49,982 bases of DNA from Micrococcales bacterium (GCA_009777345.1 WRMB01000027.1:1-49982), one strand, 5' to 3'. Shown: positions 26,985 to 35,838, numbered from the stretch's first letter. Numbers and translations are program-made. Notes: generated by a model from the sequence alone, not told the origin.

Positions 26985-29003
26985 TCAGCGCAGGTCGACC
27001 TGGGCGACCAGGGTCCCGGTGGCGGTCTGGTAGACGTCGAGGCCACCGTTCCCCGAGACGTAGAGGTGCTCTCCGGCCCGGGTGGCCCGGACCGTCGCCT
27101 GCCCGGTCGTGCCCCCGACGGGTGTGACGACGAGGTCGTGCTGGAGCCTGAACCCCTGGGCCGCGTCGACCTCGTAGATCAGGTAGTGCAGGACGCTGCT
27201 GTTCGAGCCCCAGCGGTTGACCGGGAAGCCGATCAGGCTGCGGTCGGGGTCGACGAACACCGCCCGGTGGTCGGCCAGGGCTTCGGAGTAGTCCCCGGTC
27301 ACGGGGAGAGACCGGGCCTCGGTCACCGCGTAGGGGTCGCTGATGTCGAACAGGCTCAGCTTGAGCCCGCCGGTCAGGCCCGTCTCGGTCCCGGCGTAGC
27401 CCAGACCGACGAGACGGTCGGAGCCCCACGGGTGCAGGTAGGCGGAGAAACCGGGAATCTTCAGCTCGCTCATCACCTCGGGGCGGGCGGGATCGGACAG
27501 GTCGATCGCGAACAGCGGGTCGGTCTGCCGGAACGTCACGACGTACCCCACGGTCCCGGCGAAGCGGACGGACTTGACCTGCTCGTCGTGGGCCAGGTCG
27601 GTCACCGACCCGAGCAGGCTCAGGTCCGGGCCGAGGACGTACAGGCCGGCCGAGCTGGTCCAGCCCTCCCGGGAGGTGGTCACCACCCGGAGCCGACCGT
27701 CGTACTCGTCCAGGGAGAACTGGTTGAGCAGGCTGCCCGGCACGCTGCCCTGCGCCGCCACCGTCAGCGGACCGTCGGGCCCGTCGGCCAGCGGCAGCCG
27801 GACCAGGGATGTTGTCGGTCCCGTCTCGGCCCGTGGTGCGGGTGCGTCCTCGGCGACGCCCGGCATCACCTGCGACCAGGACGTCCCGCCCAGGTAGAGG
27901 TTGGCCGCGCTCATGTAGACCGTGTCGGCACCGCCGAGGACGGCCTGCTGCCCGGTCCGGGCGCCGGAGCGCAGGTCGACGGCCGTGGCCACGGCGTACC
28001 GGGGGGCGTTGGGGCTGGGCAGCACGGTGCAGTCGGCGGGGACCAGGGGCTCGGTGCCGTCCGGCCCGCCGACCAGGGGCACAAAGGTGGTGGGGTCCAT
28101 CTGGTCGATCTGCGACCACAGCCAGTAGTCGCTGACCAGGTAGACCACGCCCTGCCAGAGGCGGGCGGTGCGGTACGAACCGGACTGGCGTGACGTCGTG
28201 CGCAGCGTCGGGGTGTCCGGGTCGGTGACGTCGTACAGGTGCACGACCGTCTGCGGCGGGGTGGGGCCGACCGAGCCGCCGTCGGGATAGGGGTAGGCGG
28301 TCGCTCCGGAGTGTTCCTGGGCGATGACCGCCAGGGTGTCCCGTCCTCGGTCGCGGTGCAGCAGCAGGTCGACCACCTGGTCGTTCGCCCCCAGGTCGAT
28401 CTGCGCCAGCGGACTGGTGTCGGGCCCGGCCAGCGCGACCACCGTGACGTGCTGGCCGGTGGCGGCGTAGAGGACCCTGCCGTCGGTCTTCACCACGTCG
28501 GCCTCGTCGATGCCCGCGACCTGGACGTTGGTGGTCGTGTAGTCGCCGGAGCCGGCGTCCCGGGTCTGGTTCTTCTGCGGGGCGGCATCGGCGGCCTCGG
28601 GCAGGGCGATGCCGTCCTCGGCCATCAGGTAGGGGCCGGCGGTGGTCATGACCTGCGACACGGCGGCGTAGAGCGCGCTGTAGTCCGGCGGGCCGGGCGG
28701 AACGGTCGAGGTCGTCGCCGTGCGGGGCGCGTCGTCGCGCAGCGCCACGACCACGCCGCCGCCGATCCCGGCGACGAGGACGACCGCGGCGGCCGCGGCC
28801 AGCCATGTGCTCGGCCGGGACCACCGGGACCGGGCCGGGACCGTCGGACCGGTGCTCGACGGACCGGTGCCCGACGGACCGGCCGGTTCGGCGGCCAGCC
28901 GCTGGTCGAGACGGCGACGCAGGTCGGCGTCGGGAGTCATCTGCTCCGCCATCTCGGCGAAGATCGGGTCGTTGGCGGTCGGGTCGTGGGTCGGGTCAGT
29001 CAT
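26985..29003 (-). CDS. membrane-anchored beta-propeller protein, possible anti-sigma partner
   Basis: A 672-residue protein. A short cytoplasmic N-terminus (about 1-65) precedes one membrane helix (RPSTWLAAAAAVVLVAGIGG), then a Thr/Pro linker and a large extracellular beta-propeller domain. The NVQVAGIDEADVVKTDGRVLY segment is typical of the secreted beta-propeller (Beta_propel) family. It contains repeated blade-like strands (for example VLGGADTVYMSAANLYLGG). The ATG at 29003 overlaps the sigma-factor stop by 8 nt, so the genes are coupled. From this arrangement and topology I infer a role as anti-sigma or sensor for that sigma factor; there is no recognisable ZAS zinc motif. Confidence 0.85.
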   Translation of the reverse strand: MTDPTHDPTANDPIFAEMAEQMTPDADLRRRLDQRLAAEPAGPSGTGPSSTGPTVPARSRWSRPSTWLAAAAAVVLVAGIGGGVVVALRDDAPRTATTSTVPPGPPDYSALYAAVSQVMTTAGPYLMAEDGIALPEAADAAPQKNQTRDAGSGDYTTTNVQVAGIDEADVVKTDGRVLYAATGQHVTVVALAGPDTSPLAQIDLGANDQVVDLLLHRDRGRDTLAVIAQEHSGATAYPYPDGGSVGPTPPQTVVHLYDVTDPDTPTLRTTSRQSGSYRTARLWQGVVYLVSDYWLWSQIDQMDPTTFVPLVGGPDGTEPLVPADCTVLPSPNAPRYAVATAVDLRSGARTGQQAVLGGADTVYMSAANLYLGGTSWSQVMPGVAEDAPAPRAETGPTTSLVRLPLADGPDGPLTVAAQGSVPGSLLNQFSLDEYDGRLRVVTTSREGWTSSAGLYVLGPDLSLLGSVTDLAHDEQVKSVRFAGTVGYVVTFRQTDPLFAIDLSDPARPEVMSELKIPGFSAYLHPWGSDRLVGLGYAGTETGLTGGLKLSLFDISDPYAVTEARSLPVTGDYSEALADHRAVFVDPDRSLIGFPVNRWGSNSSVLHYLIYEVDAAQGFRLQHDLVVTPVGGTTGQATVRATRAGEHLYVSGNGGLDVYQTATGTLVAQVDLR

Positions 29004-29574
29004 CGAACAGCCCTTCGTGCAGCTGGTCGCGCATGAGGGCGCGTCCACGGCTCAGGCGCATCTTCACGGCGCCTTCGGTCAGGCCGAGCAGGTCGGCGAT
29101 GGTGACGACGGGAAGGTCGTCGAAGTAGAACAGGTGCAGCACGGTCCGGTACTCGTCGGGCAGGACCTGCATGGCCCGGGCCACGGCGTCCTGCAGCTCG
29201 GTGCGGAAACGGAACGGTTCGGTCGTGGCGTCGACTGCGCTGTCTCCTGTTCCGGGGTGCAGCGGCACGACCCGGGTGCGCCACGAGCTGGTCGCGGTGC
29301 GCCGGGCGATGTTCACCGTGGTGGTGATGAGCCAGGCCTTGAGGTGCTCGGAGTCCCGGCAGTCAGGCTGACGCCGGTGGTAGGTCAGGAACACGTCCTG
29401 GAAGACGTCGTCCGCGTCACCACGGCACTGGGTGTGGGTGACGGCGATCCGGTAGACCATGTCCTGGAAGCGGGCGACGACGGCCCTGGTGTCCGTTGGT
29501 GCCGGAAAGCACGAGCCGGGCCCCGGCAGTCCCGGGGACGCCGGTCCGGCGCTGGGCTGGGTAGCTGCCTGCAC
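28996..29574 (-). CDS. ECF-type RNA polymerase sigma factor
   Basis: A 192-residue sigma-70 family protein. Region 2 includes FQDMVYRIAVTHTQCRGDADDVFQDVFLTYHRR, quoted here by its ends FQDMVYRIAVT and DADDVFQDVF. Region 4 includes LPDEYRTVLHLFYFDDLPVV and the HTH IADLLGLTEGAVKMRLSRGR. The GTG at 29574 is chosen because AAGGAG lies 5 nt upstream; the frame is open to 29760 but that stretch runs through a palindrome. The downstream overlapping beta-propeller membrane protein is the likely regulator. Confidence 0.9.
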   Translation of the reverse strand: MQAATQPSAGPASPGLPGPGSCFPAPTDTRAVVARFQDMVYRIAVTHTQCRGDADDVFQDVFLTYHRRQPDCRDSEHLKAWLITTTVNIARRTATSSWRTRVVPLHPGTGDSAVDATTEPFRFRTELQDAVARAMQVLPDEYRTVLHLFYFDDLPVVTIADLLGLTEGAVKMRLSRGRALMRDQLHEGLFDD

Positions 29575-29701
29575 GTGTCTCCTTCGGGTCTGGCTGGTTC
29601 CCCAACGCTGCGGAGCCTGGCGCGCTGTGGTCCTACTCGTAACTCCACGAAGATGCCCCCAAGGTAACAACGTCTTGCCGCCCCGGTCCGGACGACGGTG
29701 A

Positions 29702-29763
29702 GGGATGGGCTTACACGTGAGCGGTGGGCTTGGGAGCCCACCGCTCACGTGGAAGCCCATCCC
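29702..29763. repeat. long palindrome, family A
   Basis: A 29-bp stem with one mismatch (29713/29752) and a 4-nt loop. Each arm contains a 9-bp word twice at a 19-bp period: GATGGGCTT at 29704 and GGTGGGCTT at 29723. A degraded half copy lies at 34-61. It sits in the 312-bp gap between the divergent sigma-factor and AlkD-like genes; apart from the two promoter regions the rest of the gap shows nothing. Confidence 0.93.
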
Positions 29764-29886
29764 GCACCCAGGTGCGTAGGCTCAGGACGGGCGTGCCTCG
29801 GCCAGGCCGTCAGGTCGGGCGGCTGTTCGTCGCGGCGGGAGGCATGGTCCATGGTCCAGATGTCCCGGCGTAGACGAGGAGGAATC

Positions 29887-30603
29887 GTGCCGAGCGAGAC
29901 AGTCCAGCGTGTCCGTGCCGACCTGGTCGATGCTGTCGACCCGGCGACGAAGGAGTCGGGGAAGCGGTTCTTCAAGGAGGAGGTGCTGGCGTACGGCGTG
30001 AAGATCCCGGTGGTGAACGCCATCGCGAAGCGACACCTCAAGGAGGTCAGGGCTGCCGGCCTGGGCAAGGACGACGTGTATGCGCTGTGCGGCGAGCTGT
30101 GGGCGTCCGGCTATCTGGAAGAGGCTATCGTTGCCTGCGCCTTCGCGGAGTCTCAGGGTAAGGTCTACGAGCCGTCCGACTTCGAGGTGTTCGAAGGTTG
30201 GGTGCACGAGTACGTCACGAACTGGGCGACCTGCGACACGCTGTGCAACCATACGGTGGGCGACCTGCTGATGCGTTTTCCCGAACTGGGTGAACGGCTG
30301 GTGGGCTGGACCGGCTCTGCCAACCGTTGGGTGAGGCGAGCGGCGGCCGTCAGCCTGATCGTCCCGGCGCGGAAGGGCCTGTTCCACCCGCTGGTGCTCC
30401 GCATAGCCGATGCTCTCCTCACCGACACCGACGACCTGGTGCGCAAAGGCTACGGCTGGATGCTCAAGGCAGCAGCCGACCACGACCAGCGGATGGTCTT
30501 CGACTACGTGATGGAGCACAAAGACACGATGCCGCGCACCGCGCTGCGCTACGCCATAGAAAAGATGTCGCCCGAGCTGAAGCAGCAGGCGATGGCACGA
30601 TAA
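29887..30603 (+). CDS. DNA alkylation repair protein, AlkD-like
   Basis: A 238-residue HEAT-like protein of the AlkD family, which removes bulky or cationic alkylated bases. Family-typical stretches are KRFFKEEVLAYGVKIPVVNA, the helix pair EEAIVACAFAESQ, and NWATCDTLCNHTVGDLL, with W and D residues in the position of the AlkD active site. RRAAAVSLIVPARKG and RKGYGWMLKAA are conserved later helices. The GTG at 29887 follows a strong GAGGAGG. It is divergent from the sigma factor. Confidence 0.9.
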   Translation: MPSETVQRVRADLVDAVDPATKESGKRFFKEEVLAYGVKIPVVNAIAKRHLKEVRAAGLGKDDVYALCGELWASGYLEEAIVACAFAESQGKVYEPSDFEVFEGWVHEYVTNWATCDTLCNHTVGDLLMRFPELGERLVGWTGSANRWVRRAAAVSLIVPARKGLFHPLVLRIADALLTDTDDLVRKGYGWMLKAAADHDQRMVFDYVMEHKDTMPRTALRYAIEKMSPELKQQAMAR

Positions 30604-30633
30604 GACGGTTGGACCGCCTGACTCCTGTTCGCG

Positions 30634-30694
30634 TTCGAGAGTTCTGTCGCGGATTCGAGAGTTTTACTCTCGAATCCGCGACAGAACTCTCGAA
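30634..30694. repeat. long perfect palindrome, family C
   Basis: A perfect 29-bp stem with a 3-nt TTT loop. Each arm has TTCGAGAGT twice at a 20-bp period (30634 and 30654) around a TCTGTCGCGGA spacer. A half copy (CTCTCGAGTCTGCGACAGAA) lies at 31299-31318. It starts 31 nt after the AlkD-like stop. Confidence 0.95.
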
Positions 30695-30750
30695 CTGATG
30701 CGACGTGCCGGCCGGCAACCTCGGCGAGAACTCCCGCAGGCACCATGATC

Positions 30751-31163
30751 CGGTCGCGTAGCTCCCGGACGGGCACGGCGGACGGCACCCGCAGCCGGTC
30801 AGACACGCATCCGCCTATCACCCGCCCGGTCTGTACCCCTGCCAGGCACACGACGACGGTCCGCACGAACACCAGGCAGGAAGACCTCCCACCAGATCAT
30901 GGGTACCGGTTCGCTGGCCAGGCCCAAGACGCCCAGGGCACGAAGACCAGATATGAGACCTCCCGTGGCCACGGCACCAGTCAGCTCGTCGGTCAGGTCC
31001 AGGCGTCGACCTCCCGCACGACAGGTCCGGACGGTGGGTTGCGGTGCAGACGGAAGACAGGGGACCCGGGAACCGCGCACAAGCCGGGCGGGTGGTAGGC
31101 GGATACGTGTCTGACCGGCTGCGGGTGCCGTCCGCCGTGCCCGTCCGGGAACTACGCGACCCG
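30751..31163. repeat. ~80-bp inverted repeat flanking a 254-bp centre
   Basis: The left arm (30751-30829) and right arm (31084-31163) are reverse complements with about four mismatches; both contain GGACGGGCACGGCGGACGGC or its complement. Read outward, both arms encode DRLRVPSAVPVRELRD, so an inverted duplication of a gene piece is one explanation. A MITE or an invertible segment is another. Confidence 0.88.
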
Positions 31164-31206
31164 CAACAGACCCCGGACCAGCCGCGTCGCCGGTGCGACA
31201 CTTTCG

Positions 31207-31320
31207 CGCCGATCAGGTGGTTCCAAACCACCTGATCGGCGTGCAACCCTCGAACCTGCGCTGTCTTATCGGCTGCTGCTGGAGAAAGGGGCTCTTTACT
31301 CTCGAGTCTGCGACAGAATT
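31207..31320. repeat. mosaic of half-palindromes from families E and C
   Basis: 31207-31241 is a perfect 16-bp hairpin (CGCCGATCAGGTGGTT with its complement). It is followed by the family E right-half blocks up to TCTTATCGGC (31264-31273), then a family C right half from 31296. A family B word, GTGCGACACTT, abuts on the left at 31193-31203. Confidence 0.8.
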
Positions 31321-31376
31321 GTGGTCGCTGGAGGTTGGGTAGGGTCGTGGCGAGCGACGGAGCAGGAGGTTGGCTG

Positions 31377-32294
31377 ATGGTGCAGACGTGGGACTCGCGG
31401 CGTCGGGACGGGTTGTGGGGGCTGCTCGTCGGGGACGCTCTCGGCGTGCCCTACGAGTTCCACCCGGCCGACCAGATCCCGGCGTACGAGGACATCGAGC
31501 TCGAGCCGCCGGAGGGCTTCGACCGCAGCCATGCCGCAGTGCCGGCCGGGACCTGGTCCGACGACGGGGCGCAGGCGCTGTGCCTGCTGGACAGCCTGCT
31601 GCGGACCGGGACGCTGGACCTGGACGATTTCGCCACCCGGATGCTGGCCTGGTACGACGACGGGCTGTGGGCCGTCGACGATCTGGGGTTCGACGTCGGT
31701 ATCCAGACGGCCCGCGCGCTGCGTGACTACGCGGGCCGTCGTGACCCGCGGACCTCCGGGCTGGTCGACCCGAACGGCCAGGGCAACGGTGCGCTGATGC
31801 GGGTGCTGCCGCTGGCGCTGTGGCACACCGGGGACGACGCCGCGCTGGTCCGCGACGCCGGGCTACAGGCCCTGGTCACCCACGGGCACGTCATGAACCA
31901 GATGGCCTGTGCCTTCTACTGCCTGTGGGCCCGCCGCCTGCTGGACGGGTACGAGCCGCTGGCAGGCTGGGCCGACGCGCTGGCCTGGTTGCGCGCGCAC
32001 GAGACCGACCTCGACCGGGTCGCCGCGGTGGAACGCCTGGCCCTCGACGAACCACCGGACGGCGGCGGCTACGTCGTGCAGAGCTTCCGGGCCGCCCGGT
32101 GGTTGCTGGTCCGCTGCTCGTCGTACGAAGAGACGGTCAAGCGTGCCGTCGCCCTGGGCAACGACACCGACACCACCGCCTGCATCGCCGGGGGACTGGC
32201 CGGTATCGCCTTCGGCAACGTCCCCGACCGCTGGCTGACGGCCCTGCGCGGACGCGACCAGGTCGAGACCCTGCTCACCACCTTCGCCCTGTAG
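31377..32294 (+). CDS. ADP-ribosylglycohydrolase family protein
   Basis: A 305-residue DraG/ARH-fold enzyme expected to remove ADP-ribose from proteins or nucleic acids. The metal-binding motifs are present: GLLVGDALGVPYE, TWSDDGAQALCLLD, the GNGALMRVLPLALW block and the C-terminal GNDTDTTACIAGGLAG. Length and motifs indicate an active two-metal hydrolase. The ATG at 31377 lies behind GCAGGAGG; the frame is open from 31335. It converges on a toxin-antitoxin pair across a perfect palindrome. The substrate cannot be inferred. Confidence 0.92.
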   Translation: MVQTWDSRRRDGLWGLLVGDALGVPYEFHPADQIPAYEDIELEPPEGFDRSHAAVPAGTWSDDGAQALCLLDSLLRTGTLDLDDFATRMLAWYDDGLWAVDDLGFDVGIQTARALRDYAGRRDPRTSGLVDPNGQGNGALMRVLPLALWHTGDDAALVRDAGLQALVTHGHVMNQMACAFYCLWARRLLDGYEPLAGWADALAWLRAHETDLDRVAAVERLALDEPPDGGGYVVQSFRAARWLLVRCSSYEETVKRAVALGNDTDTTACIAGGLAGIAFGNVPDRWLTALRGRDQVETLLTTFAL

Positions 32295-32308
32295 GACCGC
32301 GCCTCTCC

Positions 32309-32378
32309 GTTCGTGCGACACTTCCACGCCGGAGCGACACTTCAAAGTGTCGCTCCGGCGTGGAAGTGTCGCACGAAC
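32309..32378. repeat. perfect 34-bp-stem palindrome, family B
   Basis: Perfect 34-bp arms (32309-32342 and 32345-32378) with a 2-nt centre. GCGACACTT occurs twice per arm at a 19-bp period (32315 and 32334) around the spacer CCACGCCGGA. It lies between convergent genes. An imperfect relative is at 10981-11048. Confidence 0.97.
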
Positions 32379-32400
32379 CGGCGGTCGGCCTGGGACGAGG

Positions 32401-32781
32401 TCAGACGGTCTCGACGGTGACGTCTGCAGCGTTCGCAGCCAGGGCCTGGAGGTCCTTGTCGTCGCCGGTCAGGACGGTACGGCCGGGTTCCGCGACGGCG
32501 ACCACGAGGGCGTCGACGGCCGATCCGCGGCGGGCCTGGGTTCGTAGGTGGGCGGCTCGGCGGGCGAGACGTTCTGGGACGACCGGTCGGACGTCGCAGG
32601 CATTGAGCAGCCGGTTGGTGTTGGCGTCCGGGCCGGGCGCGCCCGTCAGGCACTCGGTGAGGACGACCGTCGGTACGACGGGCGGCCACAGTCCCCGGCG
32701 GCGCAGCGCGACGATCAGGGCCGCGGTGTCGCGGTCTCGGCGGGCCAGCCTGGTCACGCCGCCAGAGTCGAGGACCAGCAC
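32401..32781 (-). CDS. PIN-domain toxin (VapC-like)
   Basis: A 126-residue PIN ribonuclease-like protein. The first acidic residue is in MLVLDSGGVTRLA, Glu in the TVVLTECL strand, and the later Asp residues in SAVDALVVAVA and LTGDDKDLQAL. VapC toxins cleave tRNA or rRNA. The GTG at 32781 lies 3 nt after the antitoxin stop, so the two form a bicistron. The first motif has SGG where many VapCs have SSA/xx, a mild divergence. Confidence 0.88.
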   Translation of the reverse strand: MLVLDSGGVTRLARRDRDTAALIVALRRRGLWPPVVPTVVLTECLTGAPGPDANTNRLLNACDVRPVVPERLARRAAHLRTQARRGSAVDALVVAVAEPGRTVLTGDDKDLQALAANAADVTVETV

Positions 32782-32784
32782 GGG

Positions 32785-33036
32785 TCACCCGGCCTGTGAC
32801 ATCACGGCCCGGGCCTGGATGCGCTGGGCGATCGCGTCGGCGCGTGCGATCTGGGCCGCGGAGGGTTCGCCGACCTCGGCGACCAGGTCTGCGACGTACT
32901 CGTCGGCCCGGGCCTGGAGCTCCCGGCGCTGCAGCTCGGCCCTGACGGCCTCCTGCAGGAGCTCGGACGCGGGGAGGCCCTGCTCCTTCACCTCGCGGTA
33001 GAGCGCGTCCGGCAAGTAGACCTGCATCCGTGGCAT
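32785..33036 (-). CDS. ribbon-helix-helix-type antitoxin (VapB-like)
   Basis: An 83-residue protein starting MPRMQVYLPDALYREVKEQG, the typical beta strand plus first helix of a CopG/MetJ-type ribbon-helix-helix domain, followed by a long charged helix (LLQEAVRAELQRRELQARAD) suited to toxin binding. The ATG at 33036 is preferred; a GTG at 33045 is also possible. Its stop lies just before the PIN toxin start. Autoregulation is expected for the family. Confidence 0.83.
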   Translation of the reverse strand: MPRMQVYLPDALYREVKEQGLPASELLQEAVRAELQRRELQARADEYVADLVAEVGEPSAAQIARADAIAQRIQARAVMSQAG

Positions 33037-33161
33037 ACCCACCACTATACGCCTATCTCGTCGGTGCGGACCGATGCTGCAGGGCCGCGGAAGGTTGATG
33101 CCGATTGATAGCAGTAGATCGTATATGAGTCATGTGGGTGTTTGGTGGTAGAACATGGTGT

Positions 33162-33917
33162 ATGTCAGAGCTGCCGATGAGCAAGAAGAGACCCGCGCGG
33201 GCGGGCCGACCGGGCTGCGCTGGGCGCCCGGAGTACCCGTCGTCGCTGCCCCGTGACCCGGAGGCCATGACGGACCTGCTGCTGCGGCTGCCGCCGCGGT
33301 CGCTGCACACCACCGGGCTGGCCGTCTGGTACCTGGGGCTGACAGCCCGCCGCCGGACCGACCAGTGCCTGGTGGCGAGCCTGGTGCTGGAGCTGGCGAT
33401 GCGGGTGCTCGGCCTGGACGCCAGGACGGTGGCCTGCACGGTCGACATCCCGTGGGCCGTCGACGGGAACGTCCGGTACGGGTCGCGCAACCCACGCTTC
33501 GACGCCGACCAGCTGGTCGGGCACACCGTGCTGCTGGTCGACGGGTGCCTGCTGGACCCCACCGCCTCGCAGTTCCCCGAGCTGCAGGCCGAGATCGGCG
33601 CCGGGCCGCTGACCGGGCGCTGCGACACCGACCCGGACACGGTCGCCCGCTGCGGCACCGAGGCGCGCGTGCGGCTCGGCACCGGCAAGGAGGTCGTCTA
33701 CCGGGTGCTGCCCGAGCCGGCCGCGAACCGGATCGTCCGGCGGATGCTGGACGCCGAGGACGACGCGATCGTCGCCTCGGTCTACAACCTCCTGTCGACC
33801 TACAGCGCGGCCCTGGCCGCGCTCCCCGACAGCGCCGTCGCCGAGGTGCGCCGCGTCTGCCCGCCGCTGGCGGCCAAGATCGACGCGACCCGGGACCTGG
33901 TCACCAGAGGACAGTAG
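33162..33917 (+). CDS. uncharacterised protein with possible papain/transglutaminase-like fold
   Basis: A 251-residue protein, not recognised by name. A plausible Cys-His-Asp order is visible: [18 protein letters not shown] (Cys at the start of a helix), GHTVLLVDG (His on a strand), and [12 protein letters not shown] (Asp on the next strand). This is the arrangement of papain-fold and transglutaminase-like proteins. The C-terminal third is helical. The ATG at 33162 is tentative (33177 is possible) and no clear Shine-Dalgarno is seen. The stop codon lies inside a strong hairpin. Cysteine-protease-like activity is a guess from motif order only. Confidence 0.6.
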   Translation: MSELPMSKKRPARAGRPGCAGRPEYPSSLPRDPEAMTDLLLRLPPRSLHTTGLAVWYLGLTARRRTDQCLVASLVLELAMRVLGLDARTVACTVDIPWAVDGNVRYGSRNPRFDADQLVGHTVLLVDGCLLDPTASQFPELQAEIGAGPLTGRCDTDPDTVARCGTEARVRLGTGKEVVYRVLPEPAANRIVRRMLDAEDDAIVASVYNLLSTYSAALAALPDSAVAEVRRVCPPLAAKIDATRDLVTRGQ

Positions 33918-33939
33918 GAACCTATCCCTACTGTCCTCT
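33906..33939 (+). terminator. hairpin overlapping the stop codon
   Basis: AGAGGACAGTAGG pairs perfectly with CCTACTGTCCTCT (13-bp stem, 8-nt loop). The TAG of the preceding gene is at 33915-33917, inside the left arm. It separates that gene from guaA and resembles the hairpin at 23247-23304 in sequence. Confidence 0.7.
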
Positions 33940-33984
33940 CCGTTGCGGTCCGTCCGGTCTGCTGGGACGAACTATCCTGGCGGC

Positions 33985-35568
33985 GTGACGTCTTCTTCCC
34001 ACCCCGTGCTCGTCGTCGACTTCGGAGCCCAGTACTCCCAGCTCATCGCCCGTCGGGTGCGTGAGGCGCACGTGTACTCCGAGATCGTGCCGCACACCAT
34101 GTCGGTGCCGCAGATGCTGGCGAAGAACCCGGCGGCGGTGATCCTGTCCGGCGGGCCGGCGTCGGTCTACGAGCCTGGGGCGCCGACGGTGGACCCGGCG
34201 CTGTTCGACGCGGGGCTGCCCGTGCTGGGCATCTGCTACGGCTTCCAGGCCATGGCCTGGGCGCTGGGCGGGGAGGTGGACGCCGCGGCCACGGGGGAGT
34301 ACGGCAGTACTGAGGCGACGGTGCTGATCCCGCCGGACGGCCAGCCTGGCGGCACGCTGCTCGGTGGCACACCGTCGGACCAGCCGGTCTGGATGAGCCA
34401 CGGGGTGGCCGTGACGCGGGCCCCGGCGGGGTTCACGACGCTGGCCCGCACCGCCGGTGCCCCGGTCGCGGCCTTCGAGGACCCGGCCCGGCGCCTGTAC
34501 GGGGTGCAGTGGCACCCGGAGGTGCGGCACACCCCGTCCGGCCAGGCCGTCGTGGAGAACTTCTTGTACCGGGCGGCCGGGCTGGCCCCCGACTGGCAGC
34601 CGGACAGCGTGATCGCCGATCTCGTGGCGGCGGTCCGGGACCAGGTGGGCGACGCCCAGGTGATCTGCGGCCTGAGCGGCGGGGTGGACTCCTCCGTCGC
34701 CGCCGCCCTGGTGCACCGGGCCGTCGGGGACCAGCTGACCTGCGTGTTCGTCGACCATGGGTTGTTGCGGGCCGGTGAGGTGGAGCAGGTCGAACGGGAC
34801 TTCGTGGCCGCGACGGGGGTGCGGCTGGTCCAGGTGGACGCCCGTGAGCGGTTCCTCACCGCGCTGGCCGGGGTGGTCGAGCCGGAGGCCAAGCGCAAGA
34901 CCATCGGCCGGGAGTTCATCCGGGTCTTCGAGGAGGCCGCGCGTTCGGTCGTGGCCCAGGCCGGTGCGGAGCACCCGGTGCGCTTCCTGGTCCAGGGCAC
35001 CGTGTACCCCGACGTCGTGGAGTCCGGTGTCGGCCAGGGCGCGGCCAATATCAAGTCGCACCACAACGTCGGCGGGCTGCCCGACGACCTGGCGTTCGAG
35101 CTGGTCGAACCCCTGCGCACCCTGTTCAAGGACGAGGTGCGGGCCATCGGCACCGAGCTGGGCGTGCCCGAGGCGATCGTGTGGCGCCAGCCGTTCCCCG
35201 GCCCGGGGCTGGGTATCCGGGTGGTCGGCGAGGTCACCGCCGAACGCCTGGAGGTGCTGCGCGCCGCCGACGCCATCGTCCGGGCCGAGCTGACCGCCGC
35301 GGGCCTGGACCGTGAGATCTGGCAGTGCCCCGTGGTGCTCCTGGCCGACGTCCGCAGCGTCGGCGTCGCCGGCGACGAGCGCACCTACGGCTACCCGGTC
35401 GTGCTGCGCCCGGTGTTCAGCGAGGACGCCATGACGGCCGACTGGGCCCGGGTGCCGTACGACGTGCTCGCGACGATCTCCACCCGGATCACCAACGAGG
35501 TGCGCCAGGTCAACCGCGTCGTGCTCGACGTGACGAGCAAGCCCCCGGCCACCATCGAGTGGGAGTAG
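33985..35568 (+). CDS. guaA: GMP synthase (glutamine-hydrolysing)
   Basis: A 527-residue enzyme converting XMP to GMP with ATP and glutamine. The N-terminal class I glutamine amidotransferase has the oxyanion SGGPASVYE and nucleophile [10 protein letters not shown], with His in QWHPEV. The ATP-pyrophosphatase domain has the PP-loop [10 protein letters not shown], and the C-terminal dimerisation domain ends KPPATIEWE. The GTG at 33985 gives [14 protein letters not shown]; the frame is open from 33943. It completes the guaB-guaB3-guaA set. Confidence 0.98.
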   Translation: MTSSSHPVLVVDFGAQYSQLIARRVREAHVYSEIVPHTMSVPQMLAKNPAAVILSGGPASVYEPGAPTVDPALFDAGLPVLGICYGFQAMAWALGGEVDAAATGEYGSTEATVLIPPDGQPGGTLLGGTPSDQPVWMSHGVAVTRAPAGFTTLARTAGAPVAAFEDPARRLYGVQWHPEVRHTPSGQAVVENFLYRAAGLAPDWQPDSVIADLVAAVRDQVGDAQVICGLSGGVDSSVAAALVHRAVGDQLTCVFVDHGLLRAGEVEQVERDFVAATGVRLVQVDARERFLTALAGVVEPEAKRKTIGREFIRVFEEAARSVVAQAGAEHPVRFLVQGTVYPDVVESGVGQGAANIKSHHNVGGLPDDLAFELVEPLRTLFKDEVRAIGTELGVPEAIVWRQPFPGPGLGIRVVGEVTAERLEVLRAADAIVRAELTAAGLDREIWQCPVVLLADVRSVGVAGDERTYGYPVVLRPVFSEDAMTADWARVPYDVLATISTRITNEVRQVNRVVLDVTSKPPATIEWE

Positions 35569-35822
35569 CGGCAGTTTCAGCCGGTCCGCCAGCCGACCGG
35601 GCCCGTTCGCGCCTGTAGGATAGAGACAAGCAGAATAGTGTAAAAATGACGCTGTTCTGCCGATAGGCCCATGTGCGATGCTGGACGGGCACGTCACGAA
35701 GGGGGCGCGACGAGCCCGGCACCTGCTGGTTCGTGCGTCAGCGAAGGCGACAAGCAGGTGGTCTGTGGTGGGTGCCGGGTGTCCGTCGTGAACGAGGATG
35801 GCCGGGGCAGTTGGTCGAGCGG
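35569..35822 (+). pseudogene. truncated duplicate of the 37156-37989 gene and its promoter
   Basis: 35569-35771 aligns with 37048-37249 (upstream region plus the first ~31 codons), and 35767-35820 aligns with the 3' part of that gene (37846-37900). The join falls on GGTGG, present at both break sites of the intact gene (37245 and 37846), so an internal loss of about 601 bp through 5-bp homology is likely; it also shifts the frame. The relic keeps an ATG (35679) where the intact gene has GTG (37156). The duplicate begins immediately after the guaA stop. Confidence 0.85.
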
Positions 35823-35838
35823 CGAGAGAGAGGTTGCT

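Larger units (their letters stand above)
30604..31376. other. 773-bp gene-free gap filled with palindromes and inverted repeats
   Basis: Contains, in order, the family C palindrome (30634-30694), an ~80-bp inverted repeat with arms at 30751-30829 and 31084-31163, a family B word fragment (31193-31203), a family E right half (31207-31273) and a family C right half (31296-31320). The 254-bp centre of the inverted repeat has open opposite-strand frames with protein-like composition (TDELTGAVATGGLISGLRA) but no convincing start, so it may be a gene remnant. Confidence 0.75.
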
